Source: Microbacterium testaceum StLB037
GTDB lineage: Bacteria > Actinomycetota > Actinomycetes > Actinomycetales > Microbacteriaceae
NCBI RefSeq assembly: GCF_008763945.1
Contig: NZ_VTQH01000001.1
Span: 806,110-870,109, forward strand
Direction: 5' to 3'
DNA length: 64,000 nucleotides
A program made the translations under genes and the position numbers. Within the stretch, counting starts at the first letter, position 1; every line of letters starts with the position of its first letter. Shown here in pieces: positions 61,135-64,000 of this stretch. Below the pieces are notes generated by a model. It was not told where the DNA came from. It saw nothing but the letters and a program-made list of their open reading frames with translations, and ran no database searches.

Positions 61135-62534
61135 GCGGGCTTCGTCTTCGCGTCCGCCTCTGCGGGCGCCGAGACGTCGGCGTTGACCTCGGCCGTCCGG
61201 TACTGCCGCGAGAGCGTCCGGTAGGAGCGGGTGAGGAACGCGAGCGAGGCCGCGATCACCATCACGACGCCCGAGATCGCGAAGACCAGGGCGATGCCGC
61301 GCGAGTCGCCCTCGCCGAGCAGCCAGCCCCAGGTCGCCCGCCCGCTCTCGCCGTTCATGTACGGGATGATGACGAATTGCGCGATCGGGGCGATGAGGAA
61401 CGACGTGACGGGTGCGGCGGCCGACTCGAACGCCGCCGCGAAGCCGAAGACGCGCCCCTGGGTCTCGAAGGGGACGACCTTCTGGATGACGGTCTGCTCC
61501 GCCGCCTCGACGGGTGGGATCAGGGCCATGTACACCCAGATGCCGAGCGCGTAGAGCCACCACCACTCGCGCAGGGTGAAGAGCGCCCCGAGCACACCCA
61601 TCGCGATGACGATCCAGAGCATCGTGCGGATGGGGTTCTTGCCGAGGCCGAACTTCGCGACGAGGCCTCCGCCGATGATGAAACCGGTCGCCGTGACACC
61701 GAGGACGACGCCCCAGATCTGCACGTCGAACATCTCGAGCCCGTACGGGTCCATGAGCGCCATGTAGACGCCGCCGATGAGGTTGTTGAACGTCGAGAAG
61801 ACGATCAGCGCGAACAGCCCCGGCGCACGGCGAACGGCTCGGACGGCGCCGCGCAGGTCGACGACGGGGCCGGGCGTCTCGCCGGCGGCGGGACGCTCTT
61901 CGGGGATCCGGATGGTCAGCAGGTGCACGAGCGCGAGAGCCGTCAGGACGAGGGCGATCGCCAGCGTCCACCCCATTCCGAGAAACCCGACGGACAGACC
62001 GCTGAAGACGCTCGTCACGACGAAGGCGAGGCCCTGCACCGTGCCGACGAGTCCGTTCGCGTGGGCGTGACGCTCGACGGGGACGAGGAGGGTGACGGTC
62101 GTCGACAGGGCGATGTTGCGGAGGTTCTCGATCACGGCCCCGGCCAGGACGATGCCCGAGAACAGCCAGAACCACGGCTCCCCGAGATCGAGCAGGGTGG
62201 CCTCGGGGAACGCCAGCCAGAGCGCCCCCGCCAGCAGGAACGCCACGAGCGTCACGAACCCGGAGACGACCATCACCCGGTGCTTGCGGTGGCGGTCGAT
62301 GAGCGAGCCGAAGACCATCGCGAAGACGGCGAGCAGAAGCATGTAGGCGCCGCCGACGATGCCGGTGGCGAGGACGGAGCGGGTCTCGAGGTAGACCCAG
62401 AACGTGAGGGCGAACCAGAGGAAGCTCGTGGTCACGTTGGCCGCGGCCGTGTTGACGAGCACCGCCAGGAAGGTGCGGTGCCCCGCGGACGCGACCGCGG
62501 CGGGCGGTGCTGCGGAGGCCGGACTCTCGGACAT
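61131..62534 (-). CDS. MFS transporter
   Basis: 467 residues with about twelve membrane helices and the cytoplasmic loop signature G-S-L-I-D-R-H-R-K-H-R after helix 2. Resembles the MFS_3 (enterobactin/macrolide-type) efflux group. The ATG is preceded 6 nt upstream by TACCGT; a longer in-frame version to 62783 would translate a G-T-R-P-A-P repeat array and is unlikely. Stop overlaps the SDR stop by three bases. Confidence 0.85.
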   Translation of the reverse strand: MSESPASAAPPAAVASAGHRTFLAVLVNTAAANVTTSFLWFALTFWVYLETRSVLATGIVGGAYMLLLAVFAMVFGSLIDRHRKHRVMVVSGFVTLVAFLLAGALWLAFPEATLLDLGEPWFWLFSGIVLAGAVIENLRNIALSTTVTLLVPVERHAHANGLVGTVQGLAFVVTSVFSGLSVGFLGMGWTLAIALVLTALALVHLLTIRIPEERPAAGETPGPVVDLRGAVRAVRRAPGLFALIVFSTFNNLIGGVYMALMDPYGLEMFDVQIWGVVLGVTATGFIIGGGLVAKFGLGKNPIRTMLWIVIAMGVLGALFTLREWWWLYALGIWVYMALIPPVEAAEQTVIQKVVPFETQGRVFGFAAAFESAAAPVTSFLIAPIAQFVIIPYMNGESGRATWGWLLGEGDSRGIALVFAISGVVMVIAASLAFLTRSYRTLSRQYRTAEVNADVSAPAEADAKTKPA

Positions 62535-62540
62535 AGCGCC

Positions 62541-62546
62541 ACGGTA
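62541..62546 (-). promoter_or_regulatory. -10 box of the MFS gene (leaderless type)
   Basis: TACCGT, 6 nt before the ATG at 62534. Confidence 0.5.
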
Positions 62547-62598
62547 GACCGGGGCTCCGACATTGACCAGGGCCGGGTCAGGGACCCTGGGGGGGCGG

Positions 62599-62705
62599 GT
62601 GCCCGGGGCTGGTCGGGTGCCCGGGGCTGGTCGGGTGCCCGGGGCGGGTCGAGTGCCCGAGCGGGGCGGGTCGGGTGCCCGGGGCGGGTCGAGTGCCCGG
62701 GTGGA
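62599..62705. repeat. 18-bp G+C tandem repeat
   Basis: Six units of GTGCCCGGGGCTGGTCGG type (one of 22 bp, last partial) between the MFS and helicase genes. Contiguous, no spacers. Confidence 0.85.
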
Positions 62706-62801
62706 CCGTGGGCCGAAGGTCGGGGTCCCTGAGCCGAGGGCCGGTGGGCTGACGGCTGGCGTCTGGCGGCCCGGGGTGTCCATGCCCCGAGACTCAGCCG
62801 G

Positions 62802-64000
62802 TCAGTCGATGAGGCTCCGGATGTCGGCCGCCGTCAGACGCGTCGCCCCGCCGAAGGCCTCCCCCTCTCCCCCGTCGAGCACGCGAGAGAACAGATCGGC
62901 CTTCGCCTCGCGGAGGGCCACCACCTTCTGCTCGATGGTGTCGGCGGCGACGAGGCGGTAGACGATCACCGGTCGGGTCTGCCCGATCCGGTGGGCGCGA
63001 TCGATGGCCTGGTCTTCGACGGCGGGGTTCCACCACGGGTCGAGCAGCACCACGTAGTCGGCCTCGACGAGGTTGAGCCCGACCCCACCCGCCTTCAGCG
63101 AGATGAAGAACGCCGGGTCGTCGCCGTCCCGGAAGCGGTCGATCTCGGACTGACGGTGCGTGGTGGCGCCGTCGAGATAGCCCGAGGCCAGCCCCGCCTC
63201 GGTGCATCTGTCACGCGCCGCGCGCAAGAACCGGGTGAACTGGCTCAGCACCAGGACGCGGTGCCCCTCGGCGGCGGCCTCGGCGACCAGGTCGACCAGG
63301 GCATCGAGCTTGGCGGAGGGTGCCTCGCCCTCGTCGACGAGCGCGGGGTCCAGCGCGAGCTGGCGCAGCATCGTCAGCGAGCGGAAGATGGCGAAGCGGT
63401 TGCCGTCGGCGTCGTCGAGGAGCCCGAGCAGCCGTTGACGCTCGCGATGGAAGCGCCGGTCGTACAGCTTGCGGTGAGCGGGATGGAGGGTCACCTCGAC
63501 CACGGTCTCCTGCTTGGAGGGCAGCTCGGCGGCGACGAGCTCTTTCGTTCGCCGGAGCAGGAAGGGACGGATGCGGCGGCGCAGCAGATCGAGCCGGGCG
63601 TTGTCGGACTGCTTCTCGATCGGCGTCCGGTACATCGCCGTGAACGACTCCCGCGTTCCCAGGAGCCCCGGAGCCACGAGAGACATGAGCGCCCAGAGCT
63701 CGAGGAGGTTGTTCTCCATCGGAGTACCGGTGATGACGAGCGTGAACGGCACCGACAGCGCCCGCGCCGCGCGATAGCCTCGCGACGACGGGTTCTTGAT
63801 CTGCTGGGCCTCGTCGAGAACGAGTCCCGACCACGCGACATCGGCGTACTGCTCCTGCTCCAGGCGGAACAGGGCGTAGCTGGTCACCACCACGTGTGCG
63901 CCGGCGGCTGCATCGGCGATCGGGCCCGCTCGCCGCGCCTGCGTCGACGTGACCGTCGTCACCCGGAGTCCCGGTGCGAAGGCCGCGCACTCGCGCGCCC
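62802..64000 (-). CDS. SNF2-family DEAD-like helicase (partial, C-terminal part)
   Basis: Cut by the window edge; the N-terminal Walker A is outside. Visible motifs: L-D-E-A-Q-Q-I-K-N (motif II), T-G-T-P-M-E-N (III), L-V-L-S-Q-F-T (IV), K-A-G-G-V-G-L-N-L (V), Q-A-I-D-R-A-H-R-I-G-Q (VI), so both RecA lobes. SNF2 ATPases move along double-stranded DNA; bacterial members often remodel RNA polymerase or act in repair. No ATG needed in window. Confidence 0.92.
   Translation of the reverse strand, partial: ARECAAFAPGLRVTTVTSTQARRAGPIADAAAGAHVVVTSYALFRLEQEQYADVAWSGLVLDEAQQIKNPSSRGYRAARALSVPFTLVITGTPMENNLLELWALMSLVAPGLLGTRESFTAMYRTPIEKQSDNARLDLLRRRIRPFLLRRTKELVAAELPSKQETVVEVTLHPAHRKLYDRRFHRERQRLLGLLDDADGNRFAIFRSLTMLRQLALDPALVDEGEAPSAKLDALVDLVAEAAAEGHRVLVLSQFTRFLRAARDRCTEAGLASGYLDGATTHRQSEIDRFRDGDDPAFFISLKAGGVGLNLVEADYVVLLDPWWNPAVEDQAIDRAHRIGQTRPVIVYRLVAADTIEQKVVALREAKADLFSRVLDGGEGEAFGGATRLTAADIRSLID

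Noticed and set aside
62535..62783. In-frame N-terminal extension of the MFS protein with G-T-R-P-A-P repeats
   Set aside because: The -10 box 6 nt before 62534 and the normal MFS N-terminus argue for the shorter form; the extension is a repeat array without a ribosome site.

Overview
The window is a high-GC (about 70%) actinobacterial chromosome segment, most likely Microbacterium or a close relative in Microbacteriaceae. I infer this from the gene order (rpoBC, rpsL-rpsG-fusA-tuf, rpsJ to rplO, secY-adk-map, infA to rplQ-truA), from frequent GTG/TTG starts, from ATGA/GTGA/TAATG stop-start overlaps, from many TANNNT boxes 6-7 nt before start codons (leaderless genes), and from a LAITG surface protein. 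No tRNA, rRNA, CRISPR array, insertion sequence or prophage gene is visible.

Layout. Bases 1-750: a sortase-type surface protein ending in a strong bidirectional terminator. Bases 760-24335, almost all minus strand: the translation core. Read in transcription order this is rpsL-rpsG-fusA-tuf; a small antitoxin-like gene; rpsJ-rplC-rplD-rplW-rplB-rpsS-rplV-rpsC-rplP-rpmC-rpsQ-rplN-rplX-rplE-rpsH-rplF-rplR-rpsE-rpmD-rplO; secY-adk-map and a DsbA-like thioredoxin; infA-rpmJ-rpsM-rpsK-rpoA-rplQ; truA; and an endonuclease/phosphatase-fold protein. sigma70-type promoters with exact 17-bp spacers sit before rpsL, rpsJ, infA and rpoB. rpsN and rpsD are absent from their classical places.

Bases 24382-38965 hold a seven-gene minus-strand operon, mostly with overlapping stops and starts: a membrane Ser/Thr kinase; a 1981-residue surface protein (propeller-like, then many Ig/cadherin-like domains, then FN3); a MoxR ATPase; a DUF58 protein; a transglutaminase-fold membrane protein whose catalytic Cys and His appear replaced; a four-helix membrane protein with a C-terminal FHA domain; and a tail-anchored protein carrying about ten 12-residue repeats with a D-E-T-V-L core. 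Kinase, candidate multi-site phospho-substrate and phospho-threonine reader lie together, so I regard this as the most interesting system in the window.

Bases 39067-42807 carry small membrane and secreted proteins, including a convergent pair of paralogous four-cysteine proteins. Bases 42951-50577 are rpoC and rpoB with their promoter and terminator; drug-target residues are wild type. Bases 50653-64000 are ordinary accessory genes: 5-oxoprolinase (pxpA and a pxpB-pxpC fusion), a spermidine-synthase-like protein, a TPR protein, a SprT-like metalloprotein, a ComB-like protein, an SRPBCC protein, a two-component system, an Lrp/AsnC regulator divergent from a DUF6421-SDR pair, an MFS transporter and a SNF2 helicase cut by the window end. 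Two arrays of 18-bp repeats lie in gaps of this last region.
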